Below, one piece after another: positions 1 through 13,885 of a stretch of DNA of 64,000 bases (position 1 is the stretch's first letter; each line of letters begins with the position of its first letter). Below the pieces are notes generated by a model. The model ran no database searches, had not been told where the DNA came from, and was given only the letters and a program-made list of their open reading frames with translations. This stretch comes from Pogonophryne albipinna (taxonomy: Eukaryota > Chordata > Actinopteri > Perciformes > Artedidraconidae): the NCBI GenBank assembly GCA_028583405.1, contig JAPTMU010000113.1:305001-369000 (forward strand), given 5' to 3'. The position numbers and the translations under genes are program-made.

Positions 1-128
1 CACATACACACACTCAGACTCTTCACCTCCTGACTCCTGTCGATCTGTGAGGAAAACTGTTTCATCGCAGGAGATTTTGACACCATTGTTCATGCTCTGA
101 TTCAGATACGATGCTTCTGTAGTAATGT

Positions 129-855
<727 letters not shown>

Positions 856-1612
856 AACTTTAGCCGCCTTTAGCTTTGCGTGAAGTCATGTGACCGTGCT
901 GTAGTTCCTTTATAGCCCAACATTAGCCACCTTTAGCTTAGCGTGAAGTCATGTGACCGTGCTGTAGATCCTTTATAGCCCAGCATTAGCCTCCTTTAGC
1001 TTAGCGGTGGTGACGTGAAGTCATGTGACCGTGCTGTAGTTCCTTTATAGCCCAACATTAGCCACCTTTAGCTTAGCGTGAAGTCATGTGACCGTGCTAT
1101 AGATCCTTTATAGCCCAGCATTAGCCTCCTTTAGCTTAGCGGTGGTGACGTGAAGTCATGTGACCGTGCTGTAGTTCCTTTATAGCCCAACATTAGCCAC
1201 CTTTAGCTTAGCGGTGGTGACGTGAAGTCATGTGACCGTGCTGTAGTTCCTTTATAGCCCAACATTAGCCACCTTTAGCTTAGCGGTGGTGACGTGAAGT
1301 CATGTGACCGTGCTGTAGTTCCTTTATAGCCCAACATTAGCCACCTTTAGCTTAGCGGTGGTGACGTGAAGTCATGTGACCGTGCTGTAGTTCCTTTATA
1401 GCCCAACATTAGCCTCCTTTAGCTTAGCGGTGGTGACGTGAAGTCATGTGACCGTGCTGTAGTTCCTTTATAGTTCAACATTAGCCACCATTAGCTTAGC
1501 GGTGGTGACGTGAAGTCATGTGACCGTGCTGTAGTTCCTTTATAGTTCAACATTAGCCACCATTAGCTTAGCGGTGGTGACATGAAGTCATGTGACCGTG
1601 CTGTAGTTCCTT
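856..1612 (+). repeat. Minisatellite family A, array A1 (72/63-bp units)
   Basis: Tandem units containing GACGTGAAGTCATGTGACCG then GCTGTAGTTCCTTTATAGCC. The full unit is 72 bp (1211 to 1283). Two early units at about 901-1026 are 63 bp and lack GGTGGTGAC. Variants TTCAACATTAGCCACCATTAGC cluster at the right end, so neighbouring units are more alike than distant ones. No coding potential. Confidence 0.95.
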
Positions 1613-2774
1613 AATTCGATAGCTTTTTACTTCAGAAATCATAAAGTGGTGTTAATATGTGGAGATTATCCTGCTGAACTAAACGTTTAAGTATCATAAC
1701 CATTGATTTTCTGCAATAATCCACAATCACATGCAGAAATCCCATTGGGTTTTTGTTGAGGGAGATGTTCATTTCTGGGTCTGCATACAAAAATGCATCA
1801 TCACCGCATTGCTTTGTCCATGAATGGATCCATATATTGCAGCATTGAAAAAACAGCTGAACAAACTGAATGAATGAGCAAACAATTGACAAAAGTCCAG
1901 GAACAACACAAGCTGGCAGAGATGAACTCCTGCTTTCTGTTTGGCCTCATGCTGTCTGTTGGATGCAATCATCCAGAACACAGGATCTGTCACAGGACAC
2001 CTGAGAGGAGAGGTAAACAGCAGCTGATTCAGGAGGGGAAGGGAAGCCGCTGTCTGACGGACTGGTATTGACTTATAGCTCTCATAACACGCTGTCCTGT
2101 CCCTGAGCTATTACATTTCAGGATGTGTTTGACATAAACGTGATAGCTATAGCTTTACACTGCACTTGTTTATGCAGGGTCATTATTCTAAGATTCAGGG
2201 TATTCGTCAAGGTTGGTAATTTTTTTTCTTTATAGGCAAATGTTAGCATTGATTTTAAGATCTTCTTGCATCTAAGTGCTTCTCAGTTTGTCTGACGCCC
2301 TACGTGATTGGTGGTAACCTTTTACTGTTCATTCACTGGAACAACTTCCCTCAGGAGGTCAGTTTGGCTTTGAGAAAGATCTAGATTGTGGTCGCTCTCT
2401 AATGCTAAGAGCTGTTTTAATTCTCTAGATGATAGGAAATAAACTTCAATGCTTCCTTTGTTATCTCCTTAAGGATACACTGGACGATCCTTTAGGAAAG
2501 GAAAGGAGATAATGCTGTCCCTCAATTCCTTGAGCCCCAACATTTAAAGTGACAGAAATACCGGATCATGTCCGATAAACGCAGATCGTTTTATCTTCTT
2601 TAAAAGGCCTGAGTCTAAAGTCTGAATTCTAATTTAAATATCATTACACAAAAATAAATTCACTTTTGGTCACATCTCAAAGGATCTTTTCACCGGTGCC
2701 CCCAACCCGCCTCTGTACCTTTACATTTAAACGCAAGATGCAAAATGTGCGTGTCGATAAACAGAGAAACTGTT
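1613..2774. other. unique non-coding stretch
   Basis: Only short chance frames (60-90 codons) are present, with no splice-bounded open segment I could defend. No terminal repeats or tandem structure were seen. Confidence 0.45.
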
Positions 2775-3817
2775 CATTGTTCAGCTGATTCAGCTGATTC
2801 AAAATGCTGCAGCTCGTGTACTAACCAGAGTTAGGAAAAGGGACCACATTACTCCTGTTCTGGCTGCCTTACACTGACTCCCTATAGAACACAGGATAGA
2901 ATTTAAAATTCTTCTTCTCGCCTACAAAGCCCTTAATGGGCAGGCGACATCTTACCTTAAAGAACTCATTATACCCTACTGTCCTACTAGGGCATTGCGT
3001 TCCAAGAATGCAGGGTTGTTGGTTGTTCCTAGAGTCTCTAAAAGTACAATGGGAGCCAGAGCCTTTTCTTATCAAGCTCCACATTTGTGGAATCAGCTTC
3101 CAGTTTGTGTTCGGGCGGCAGACACCCTATCCGTTTTTAAGAGTGCGCTTAAGACCTTCCTTTTTGATAAAGCTTATAGTTAGGGCTGATTAGATTCAGC
3201 CCCTAGTTTTGCTGATATAGGCTTAGTTTGTCGGGGGACATCTTACTTCTTCCTTCTCTCTGTCTATACCTGTGTACTCTCATGTTCCGATTAACCCAGC
3301 TTCCCCAAATTTCTTTCTTTTTGGTGTCTATATACGCTGGGATCCGGAGTCATGGATGATCCTGCGGTCCTGTGTCCTGCATCGCGAGCCCTGGATCTTG
3401 AGTCGTGGCTGTGGTCCTGGATCATAGGTCCTGGATGGATATCCTCGTGGATTCATCTTCCTATTATACACACATGCATTTCCAAACATTTGGACTACCT
3501 ATGTTGCAAATGTATTATCTTTTCAATTTACATACGGCATCTATTGCACGTCTGTCCGTCCTGGGAGAGGGATCCCTCCTCTGTTGCTCTCCCTGAGGTT
3601 TCTCCCATTTTTCCCTTTAAAACTGTGGGTTTTCTTCTGAAGTTTTTCCTTGTACGATGTGAGGGTCTAAGGACAGAGGGTCTAAGGACAGAGGGTCTAA
3701 GGACAGAGGGTGTCGTATTGTCATACTGATATTCTGTACACACTGTGAAGTCCACTGAGACAAATGTAACATTTGTGATATTGGGCTATATAAACAAACA
3801 TTGATTGATTGATTGAT
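2775..3817 (+). mobile_element. LINE 3' end (CR1/L2-type), degraded
   Basis: C-terminal reverse-transcriptase remnant followed by its 3' UTR. Reading from about 2800 gives QNAAARVLTRVRKRDHITPV then LAALH and a stop where family members normally have W. Further on come VVPRVSKSTMGARAFSYQAP and FKSALKTFLFDKAY, the usual end of this protein family. The 3' UTR contains GGGATCCCTCCTCTGTTGC, a 17-bp motif (GGTCTAAGGACAGAG) repeated three times near 3660-3710, and TGATATTGGGCTATATAAAC followed by a (TTGA)n tail at about 3797-3817. Frameshifts and stops make it dead. The clade (L2 versus CR1 or Rex1) is uncertain. Confidence 0.85.
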
Positions 3818-4188
3818 TGTTGGCAGAACCTGAGCTACTTCAAATTCCAACAGATGAACTCGAGGACATTCAGAATACGGTCAAACTAAAGAAAGATGAA
3901 GACGTCACTCGGTACTTTTGCATAAACACGTTCTGATGTACTTAACAAAAGAAAACAGCAATTTATCCTATTCTATTTTCTTGCATGGGTTGATAATGGA
4001 TCTTGGTCAAATCAGAATCCATGTTTCATAATCTTGGGTAGATATCATTTAATAAAGTTGGCAACTAAAGGTGCCAAACACATAGGATGAAAAATGACTC
4101 ATGACCATCTGCACATTGCATTATTGTTACGTAAAATATAAATGCAAATATTAAAAATGTATCACTTTACCACCTTGACAAGTTCTCC
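3818..4188. other. unique non-coding stretch
   Basis: AT-rich, without open frames or repeats that I can recognise. Confidence 0.45.
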
Positions 4189-4816
4189 ACGGTCACATGA
4201 CTTCACCACCGCTAAGCTAATGGTGGCTAATGTTGAGCTATAAAAGAACTACAGCACGGTCACATGACTTCACGTCACCACCGCTAAGCTAAAGGTGGCT
4301 AATGTTGGGCTATAAAGGAACTACAGCACGGTCACATGACTTCACCACCGCTAAGCTAATGGTGGCTAATGTTGAGCTATAAAAGAACTACAGCACGGTC
4401 ACATGACTTCACGTCACCACCGCTAAGCTAAAGGTGGCTAATGTTGGGCTATAAAGGAACTACAGCACGGTCACATGACTTCACCACCACTAAGCTAATG
4501 GTGGCTAATGTTGAGCTATAAAGGAACTACAGCACGGTCACATGACTTCACGTCACCACCGCTAAGCTAAAGGCGGCTAATGTTGGGCTATAAAGGAACT
4601 ACAGCACGGTCACATGACTTCACGTCACCACCGCTAAGCTAAAGGCGGCTAATGTTGGGCTATAAAGGAACTACAGCATGGTCACATGACTTCACGTCAC
4701 CACCGCTAAGCTAAAGGCGGCTAATGTTGGGCTATAAAGGAACTACAGCACGGTCACATGACTTCACGTCACCACCGCTAAGCTAAAGGCGGCTAATGTT
4801 GGGCTATAAAGGAACA
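4189..4816 (-). repeat. Minisatellite family A, array A2 (67/72-bp dimers)
   Basis: Reverse complement of the A1 unit. The left half is a dimer: a 67-bp unit (TTCACCACCGC, GTTGAGC, TATAAAAG) alternates with a 72-bp unit (TTCACGTCACCACC, GTTGGGC). GTTGAGC recurs at 4232, 4371 and 4510, every 139 bp. The right half is a run of simple 72-bp units with AAGGCGGC. Confidence 0.95.
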
Positions 4817-5560
4817 AACAGGTTAAAATCTCTTGAGCTTGTGTTCACCACATACCTTATTTCAGGCTCACAACTAAAAACACTTTCAGAAAAACATCAA
4901 CTCCAAGACCAGTGGACAGGAAGTGGTAAAATGCTGACTAATTTAAGGGTTTCAGGACTCATTATAGCACCATTACAAACCGCTACTTGCAAACTACGAG
5001 ATCACAATAACACAACACAAGAGTGGCCCAGAAAAAGCAGAAAAACACAAACACAGGAAGTGAAAGCAGACAAGATACAAGGAAAGTTTTCTAAAAATAA
5101 AACAGAACATAAATAAACCAAAGTTGTATCTTAATGTCATTTTATCTTTCGCCTCATCACTCTGACCTCCCAACACTTCTGCCTCATTGCGTTGTATTGT
5201 GCCTACATCCTCATCTACCAAACCAAAAACATGCTAACAGATAACACACACAACATATGTGAATGTAGGATGTATGTATGTATTTAGGGTGCTGTGTGGG
5301 CCGCTGTGACTCATTAATCATAGCTGCTGGACAGAGCATTTCATATTCCCTCAATGCAGCTGTAGGCTCTGTTTTACTGCCACCAACCAGATACTGATCC
5401 CATTTATTACATCACAACTGGGTCATGTCGTTTTTCACTACAATCACATAAACAAGCTTGTCTTACTACTGAGACCTTAGGCCCCCAAATTAATCCCTAA
5501 TTATGGGTGACGGCAGCAAATTAGAAACGTTTATTTCACGGCTTAGCTGAATACTGAGTT
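4817..5560. other. family A flank, then unique sequence
   Basis: Positions 4820-4890 (TCTCTTGAGCTTGTGTTCACC, CCTTATTTCAGG) match the flank of array A6 at 47160-47210 and, more loosely, the single-copy element at 57190-57215, so this is probably the remaining body of the parent repeat. A 106-codon open frame across the junction is chance. The rest shows nothing I can name. Confidence 0.5.
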
Positions 5561-6388
5561 AAGGGGAACAGCAGAAGAAGACAGACAGGAAGTCAACACT
5601 AAAGGGAACAGCAGAAGAAGACAGACAGGAAGTAAACACTAAAGGGAACAGCAGAAGAAGACAGACGGGAAGTAAACACTAAAGGGAACAGCAGAATAAG
5701 ACATACAGGAAGTAAACACTAAAGGGAACAGCAGAAGGAGAAAGAAAGGAAGTAAACACTAAAGGGAACAGCAGAAGAAGACAGACGGGAAGTCAAGACT
5801 AAAGGGAACAGCAGAAGAAGACAGACAGGAAGTAAACACTAAAGGGAACAGCAGAAGAAGACAGACGGGAAGTAAACACTAAAGGGAACAGCAGAAGGAG
5901 ACAGACAGGAAGTAAACACTAAAGGGAACAGCAGAAGAAGACAGACAGGAAGTAAACACTAAAGGGAACAGCAGAAGAAGACAGACGGGAAGTAAACACT
6001 AAAGGAAACAGCAGAAGGAGAAAGAAAGGAAGTAAACACTAAAGGGAACAGCAGAAGAAGACAGACAGGAAGTAAACACTAAAGGGAACAGCAGAAGACA
6101 GACAAACAGGAAGTAAGCACTAAAGGGAACAGCAGAATAAGACAGACAGGAAGTAAACACTAAAGGGAACGGCAGAATAAGACAGACAGGAAGTAAACAC
6201 TAAAGGGAACAACAGAAGAAGACAGACAGGAAGTAAACACTAACGGGAACAGCAGAAGAAGACAGAGAGGAAGTAAACACTAAAGGGAACACCAGAAGAA
6301 AACAGAGAGGAAGTAAACACTAACGGGAACAGCAGAAGAAGACAGAGAGGAAGTAAACACTAAAGGGAACAACAGAAGAAGACAGACT
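5561..6388 (+). repeat. Minisatellite family D, array D1 (40-bp unit)
   Basis: About 21 units of AAAGGGAACAGCAGAAGAAG followed by ACAGACAGGAAGTAAACACT, period 40 bp. Variants include ACAGACGGG, AAGAAAGG and AATAAGACAGAC. One unit near 6091 has a shuffled AGACAGACAAACAGG core. No coding potential. Confidence 0.95.
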
Positions 6389-6871
6389 ATAGGCAATTAT
6401 CATAACCTTTTTTTGAACCTGGTTTAATTTTGCTTTACTAAATAAATTACCAAGGTTAAAGCCCACAAGTGTTGGTAATCCTGAGACATGTTATGATAAA
6501 GAACTATGTACACATTTCCCACAAGAACAAGCTTATTAAAATGTGTTGACTGATTGCTGCTAATGACATTTACTAAATTCATAAAATCTGAAGAGATGTT
6601 TGAAGGGTCGAGGAATCACTTCGAACTAAACAGCGTAGTTTTAATTGTTGAGGGGTGCTTACGCTCTCTTATCACTTCCATGGTTATAATTGGTAGAAAG
6701 GGGAAAGTTGTTGTCAAGATAACGATGAAATTATTAGACAAGTAAAAGTTGGGAAAGGCAAAATGTCCACAAAACTTTTCTGATTACTGTAGAGAACTTT
6801 TCTTCTGTCTGTATTTAGTTACCATTTTCTAATCTCATATCTTTGCATCCTGTAAGTACAGTTCGGCATTT
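6389..6871. other. unique non-coding stretch
   Basis: Contains a 63-codon chance frame (6554-6745) without homology that I recognise. No tandem or terminal repeats. Confidence 0.4.
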
Positions 6872-7720
6872 ATTTTAGCATTTATTTAACCCAGGAGAAG
6901 TCTCATTGAGATTAAAACTCTGGGAGTCCTGGCCAAGATATACATCAGCACGGTTACAGAAACAAATAAAAAACAACAACAGAGAACATATCATGGTCAC
7001 AATCAGAACAGCTTCATACAGAGGATCTACAGACAGATTAAGAAGCTTTTAAATCTGATCAGAGGGTTTCAGCTCATGTTGCAGCTGGTTCCTGTTGTGT
7101 CTTCGTCTGAATAAATGTATACATTTACTATATAAATTCTGGGTAACTTTACGATAGAGACTAGAAACAAGAGCTGCCGAGATTGACGTGTTTTACTTGT
7201 AAGGAAACAGATATTTTACATTTTACAGATGCTTATACAGGCACCATGATACATAACTTACATCATTCCCAGACTGATTGTGTCCTCTAATTCTTCGGAA
7301 ATTAAAAATTAAAAAAGTTGTATTAGTGTACTGTTTTGCTATCTGCAGGAGGTATTTTATCATGTTCTCGAACTTCCTGGAAATCAAGCAATTATTCCAA
7401 ATGATGAAAATGTGTCCGTGCTGGAGTGAAGTTCCCACAGACGTTACGTCCCACAGAAATATATGTTTACTCAATATAACTCAATATGAGATACAGCCCT
7501 TTTCTGCAGCTCAGTGTGCTCTTCGGGGTAAGTTAGTCGAACAAACAAGTCCTCGAAGCAAAGACGATGAGTTCCTGTACTTTCCGAAGGATGTTAATCC
7601 GAACATAAAGTGAAAAAAACACCAAGAACAGTCTTTTAAATAAGGACAAGCAAATGGTTTAGTCTACAGAACATCCAACCAGAGCAGACAAGGAGCAATT
7701 GTGCGTTCAAGGGTTTGAAG

Positions 7721-8310
<590 letters not shown>

Positions 8311-8860
8311 GTTTGAAGGTTTGTAATAGACCTCGGAGCCCCATGAAGATGATGTCAAAAGAGCAAAGGCATGTAGAAGATGCATGAATATTAACACCAT
8401 TGCCATAGTCTAGCAGAGACATAAAGGGCGCAGAAGGATTAAGTAGAAACTTTAGGCTAAGACAAGAGAGAATTATCAATTGGAAATCATAGCTATTTGT
8501 ATTGAGACACAGATTCCTTATAAGAGCCTGCAAAGCGGTGAAAGGGCAGAGGTTCAATTGTTTAGATTTTGCTTTTAAAAAACAACATGAGCTTTGTCTT
8601 GTTAGCATTTAAGACGTGTTGCAAGTCACAAAGGGTATGTTCTAAGTGTTAAAAGCAGTCTGGAGCTCACAAACAGCCTGATTTGGGGCAGACGCAGAGC
8701 AATATATCACTGTATCGTCAGCATGAAAGGGACATTTGCATTTAAAACCCTTTGATTAAGGTTGATAAATGGGCCTAGAACCGATCCCTGTGGTACACCC
8801 TTGGATTCGTTGAAGGTGAATCCTTCTGCCCGCACACACTGGGATATATCTTCTCACGTT

Positions 8861-10045
8861 TATGCATCTTTTTCCTTTTTCTTATCAGCCTGTGAGTCAA
8901 AACAAGCAGTCAGGAAAAGAGTGGTCTAACTGTGCCTTCACAGTGATGATTTAAAAAGAAATTCAAATCTGTCTCTCTCGCCCTCAGGGATAAAAATAAA
9001 AATAGACGCTAGCTAGGCAGAGGAAAGCTATAAAACGACTCTTTACATTCATAAGTCGTTAGAAAAAGACCACCCAACGGTTTCCCTGCTTCAATCAAAC
9101 CAACAAGCCTGAGGGTTGTATATTGCATATTGTTTCCTCAGGCTCCAATCTGAAGAGATGCCCTTGAAGGGAACCGGGGCAGGGAATTTGTTTTTGATGT
9201 GCAAACCTCTGAGGCTGATTATTACGGTGTGCAGCAGCCATCTCTGTCTTTTCCTCCAGATAAAGAGTTCTTTAGATCAGTACGAGTGAGACTCTGGAAC
9301 CGTATATAAACGGATGGATGTCAAATTAAAGGAGCAACCAGAATGAAAAGCAATATGTAAACGAAACGCTGTGCAATGCTGCTCGAAAATCAAGTAAAAC
9401 AACTATGAAAACAAGGTGTATCAGCCTTGTTAGAATCTGCCAATAGAACAGTGGAATTGTGCATGGTAAGATTTCATGAAATAGGATGGGATATTTAGAT
9501 AAATGAGATATTGTAATCAGCTGGGGGAAAAAAATGTTTTACTATATTTGACTAGGGTCAAAGGTTGTACAAAATAAGCCAGAAATATCTGTTTTCTGAT
9601 GTTCGTTGGTGATTTTCCAATAAAAATATGTTTTCTAAAATCAAGTAAGATGTATTTATTGAAAGAACATTATCCATCTTATACAAATAACACAGCAGCT
9701 TAAAAACCCTGTGATATGCTAAAAAAACAAACTTGTTTCCTCTGAGATCCAACTCAAAATAAGATGTTTTCAAGAGTCTGACTCAACAAGAACCTTAAGG
9801 TGCATTGTCTAAAAACAAGACCCTATATCTCACTGCATTGTTACTTTTAGGTAATCAGGTGTTATATCAAATGGAAACACCTATTCTGACTTGAAACTAG
9901 ACGAATATACTTGGCAAGAATTGAAGTTTTTGCAGTGTTGCCTCACAGTCACTGGATCTACCTCTCTTAACATCAGAGAGACGTTGCAGGGAACCACCAT
10001 GAAAACATGAAACGAGGAAATAAAGTGCAAAGATTTGCAATAATC
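8861..10045. other. unique non-coding stretch
   Basis: Only chance frames (longest 71 codons). No repeat termini or exon with convincing splice sites were found. Confidence 0.4.
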
Positions 10046-10318
10046 CCTCCTGTATCATCCTCTTCTTCATCAATATATCACCGCTCTCAGATATATCCAG
10101 AGCCTGTCTCTGATTGGCTGAAACACCAAACAGATCATTGCAGCATTACCCATAATCCCCTCTGTTTCAGCCCTGTTTCCAAAGTGCTGATTCTCTGTCT
10201 GTTACTTTAGATGAAAATAAGGAGCCCCTCCCCACGCCCCTCTGAGAGACATTTGGTTACAAAGAACTCAATGGTGCTCTAGGAGGAGATTCAGGTGATA
10301 AGGAGGAGAGGGGGGGGG
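10046..10318 (-). mobile_element. MITE-C fragment (3' part, no array)
   Basis: Reverse complement of the 3' half of the element at 37253-38970. Shared landmarks are CTGATTGGCTGAAACACC, AGCATTACCCATAATCCCCT, TAAGGAGCCCCTCCCCACGC and TTGGTTACAAAGAACTCAA. It lacks the 37-bp minisatellite. The left end is interrupted before the terminal repeat; the right end runs into a G-rich run. Confidence 0.85.
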
Positions 10319-10537
10319 GGGTTTGTTTTTAATACCGGCTATCAGGTGTATATTAGTCAATACATAGGCTGCGAAAGTTGTCCTGACTGACTACCACAAA
10401 TGATATTGCGGTGAAAAACACAACTGAAAAATATGGCGGTAGTAGACAGCTTAGGCCACAAAGATTGAGGTTTCGGTGACATGCGAACATCATCCAGGTA
10501 ACAGGGTTATCCGTCATAAAAGCTGAATAGGGCTCAC

Positions 10538-10616
10538 CTTTCACTGACAAGCTCCTCCATCACCGGCATCTGGCCTGCAGCGCTGACGTTCATGTGACCA
10601 TAGATGCAGAGAGTCC
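10538..10616 (-). CDS. putative internal exon, host gene unknown
   Basis: On the minus strand a pyrimidine-rich acceptor (TTTGCTCTCCTGTCTGCAG) precedes 79 bp that end in GAAAG followed by the donor GTGAGCC. Only one of the three frames is free of stops. It begins with two bases of a split codon and reads TLCIYGHMNVSAAGQ, then MPVMEELVSE, ending one base into a codon boundary consistent with phase-2 introns on both sides. The IYGH motif recalls M20-family dipeptidases, but the rest does not match and I do not assign a function. It is the only segment in the window with both good splice sites and unbiased, protein-like composition. It could still be chance. Confidence 0.45.
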
Positions 10617-10784
10617 CTGCAGACAGGAGAGCAAAGTTAAAACACTGACACAATCACTTTTATTATGAAGGGGGGGAATTTTAATACATAAAACATAGTT
10701 GTGGACAGGTTTATAATCGTAACGTGGCTCAGAAAAAACAATACAATTGAGGATAAATCATTTCTGTTTACTGCTGGACTCTTT

Positions 10785-13616
10785 AAAGCACATGTATCTA
10801 CTTTAAAGAGTCCTCTCCTGCTGATGTTCAGGTGTATATCAGTGTGTAGTGTCTCTACTTTAAAGAGTCCTCTCCTGCTGATGTTCAGGTGTATATCAGT
10901 ATGTAGTGTCTCTACTTTAAAGAGTCCTCTCCTGCTGATGTTCAGGTGTATATCAGTATGTAGTGTCTCTACTTTAAAGAGTCCTCTCCTGCTGATGTTC
11001 AGGTGGATATCAGTATGTAGTGTCTCTACTTTAAAGAGTCCTCTCCTGCTGATGTTCAGGTGTATATCAGTATGTAGTGTTTCTACTTTAAAGAGTCCTC
11101 TACTGCTGATGTTCAGGTGTATATCAGTATGTAGTGTCTCTACTTTAAAGAGTCCTCTCCTCCTGATGTTCAGGTGTATATCGGTATGTAGTGTCTCTAC
11201 TTTAAAGAGTCCTCTCCTGCTGATGTTCAGGTGTATATCAGTATGTAGTGTCTCTACTTTAAAGAGTCCTCTCCTCCTGATGTTCAGGTGTATATCGGTA
11301 TGTAGTGTCTCTACTTTAAAGAGTCCTCTCCTCCTGATGTTCAGGTGTATATCGGTATGTAGTGTCTCTACTTTAAAGAGTCCTCTCCTGCTGATGTTCA
11401 GGTGTATATCAGCATGTAGTGTCTCTACTTTAAAGAGTCCTCTCCTGTTGATGTTCAGGTGTATATCAGTATGTAGTGTCTCTACTTTAAAGAGTCCTCT
11501 CCTGCTGATGTTCAGGTGTATATCAGTATGTAGTGTCTCTACTTTAAAGAGTCCTCTCCTGCTGATGTTCAGGTGTATATCAGTATGTAGTGTCTCTACT
11601 TTAAAGAGTCCTCTCCTGCTGATGTTCAGGTGTATATCAGTATGTAGTGTCTCTACTTTAAAGAGTCCTCTCCTGCTGATGTTCAGGTGGATATCAGTAT
11701 GTAGTGTCTCTACTTTAAAGAGTCCTCTCCTGCTGATGTTCAGGTGTATATCAGTATGTAGTGTCTCTACTTTAAAGAGTCCTCTACTGCTGATGTTCAG
11801 GTGTATATCAGTATGTAGTGTCTCTACTTTAAAGAGTCCTCTCCTGCTGATGTTCAGGTGTATATCAGTATGTAGTGTCTCTACTTTAAAGAGTCCTCTC
11901 CTGCTGATGTTCAGGTGTATATCAGTATGTAGTGTCTCTACTTTAAAGAGTCCTCTCCTGCTGATATTCAGGTGGATATCAGTATGTAGTGTCTCTACTT
12001 TAAAGAGTCCTCTCCTGCTGATGTTCAGGTGTATATCAGTATGTAGTGTTTCTACTTTAAAGAGTCCTCTACTGCTGATGTTCAGGTGTATATCAGTATG
12101 TAGTGTCTCTCCTCCTGATGTTCAGGTGTATATCGGTATGTAGTGTCTCTACTTTAAAGAGTCCTCTCCTGCTGATGTTCAGGTGTATATCAGTATGTAG
12201 GGTCTCTACTTTAAAGAGTCCTCTCCTCCTGATGTTCAGGTGTATATCGGTATGTAGTGTCTCTACTTTAAAGAGTCCTCTCCTGCTGATGTTCAGGTGT
12301 ATATCAGCATGTAGTGTCTCTACTTTAAAGAGTCCTCTCCTGTTGATGTTCAGGTGTATATCAGTATGTAGTGTCTCTACTTTAAAGAGTCCTCTCCTGC
12401 TGATGTTCAGGTGTATATCAGTATGTCGTGTCTCTACTTTAAAGAGTCCTCTCCTGCTGATGTTCAGGTGTATATCAGTATGTAGTGTCTCTACTTTAAA
12501 GAGTCCTCTCCTGCTGATGTTCAGGTGTATATCAGTATGTAGTGTCTCTACTTTAAAGAGTCCTCTCCTGCTGATGTTCAGGTGTATATCAGTATGTAGT
12601 GTCTCTACTTTAAAGAGTCCTCTCCTGCTGATGTTCAGGTGTATATCAGTATGTAGTGTTTCTACTTTAAAGAGTCCTCTACTGCTGATGTTCAGGTGTA
12701 TATCAGTATGTAGTGTCTCTACTTTAAAGAGTCCTCTCCTCCTGATGTTCAGGTGTATATCGGTATGTAGTGTCTCTACTTTAAAGAGTCCTCTCCTGCT
12801 GATGTTCAGGTGTATATCAGTATGTAGTGTCTCTACTTTAAAGAGTCCTCTCCTGCTGATGTTCAGGTGTATATCAGTATGTAGTGTCTCTACTTTAAAG
12901 AGTCCTCTCCTGCTGCTGTTCAGGTGTATATCAGTATGTAGTGTCTCTACTTTAAAGAGTCCTCTCCTGCTGATGTTCAGGTGTATATCAGTATGTAGTG
13001 TCTCTACTTTAAAGAGTCCTCTCCTGCTGATGTTCAGGTGTATATCAGTATGTAGTGTCTCTACTTTAAAGAGTCCTCTCCTGCTGATGTTCAGGTGTAT
13101 ATCAGTATGTAGTGTCTCTACTTTAAAGAGTCCTCTCCTGCTGATGTTCAGGTGTATATCAGTATGTAGTGTCTCTACTTTAAAGAGTCCTCTACTGCTG
13201 ATGTTCAGGTGTATATCAGTATGTAGTGTCTCTACTTTAAAGAGTCCTCTCCTGCTGATGTTCAGGTGTATATCAGTATGTAGTGTCTCTACTTTAAAGA
13301 GTCCTCTCCTGCTGATGTTCAGGTGTATATCAGTATGTAGTGTCTCTACTTTAAAGAGTCCTCTCCTGCTGATGTTCAGGTGTATATCAGTATGTAGTGT
13401 CTCTACTTTAAAGAGTCCTCTCCTGCTGATGTTCAGGTGTATATCAGTATGTAGTGTCTCTACTTTAAAGAGTCCTCTCCTGCTGATGTTCAGGTGTATA
13501 TCAGTATGTAGTGTCTCTACTTTAAAGAGTCCTCTCCTGCTGATGTTCAGGTGTATATCAGTATGTAGTGTCTCTACTTTAAAGAGTCCTCTCCTGCTGA
13601 TGTTCAGGTGTATATC
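10785..13616 (+). repeat. Minisatellite family B, array B-i (57-bp unit, ~49 copies)
   Basis: The unit is TCTCTACTTTAAAGAGTCCT, then CTCCTGCTGATGTTCAGGTG, then TATATCAGTATGTAGTG (57 bp). One truncated 40-bp unit at about 12105 breaks the reading frame. Variant units (GGTGGATATC, CTACTGCTG, CTCCTGATG with ATCGGTATG) recur in the same order in both halves, showing block duplication. For example AGCATG recurs 895 bp apart (15 full units plus the 40-bp one). The left edge CTTTAAAGCACATGTATC may be a worn MITE-B terminus. The 480-538-codon frames on both strands are artefacts of a 19-codon period. Confidence 0.97.
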
Positions 13617-13885
13617 AACTGCTTGGACCAATCACAACAAAACAGAACAAAGGATTAAAGATAAGGGATTGAGGATTAAAGAAGCTGACCTTCATGAAAA
13701 TGTTAACATCATGATTTAGCTGGATATCAGAGGTTAAAGGTGAGCTGTAGAGATTAGTGCGAGTACAATGACTTATGAAACTGTCCTTATGGATAATCTT
13801 CATGTTCTACTCTATACAGTATGTGCCTGTCAGGAAGATGTATCCTCAAATGCAAATAGAGGACACTGAGAGCATAGTCCAAGTA

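Noticed and set aside
10785..13616. CRISPR-like regular repeat array
   Set aside because: The 57-bp units are contiguous with no unique spacers, in a vertebrate genome context. It is a minisatellite.
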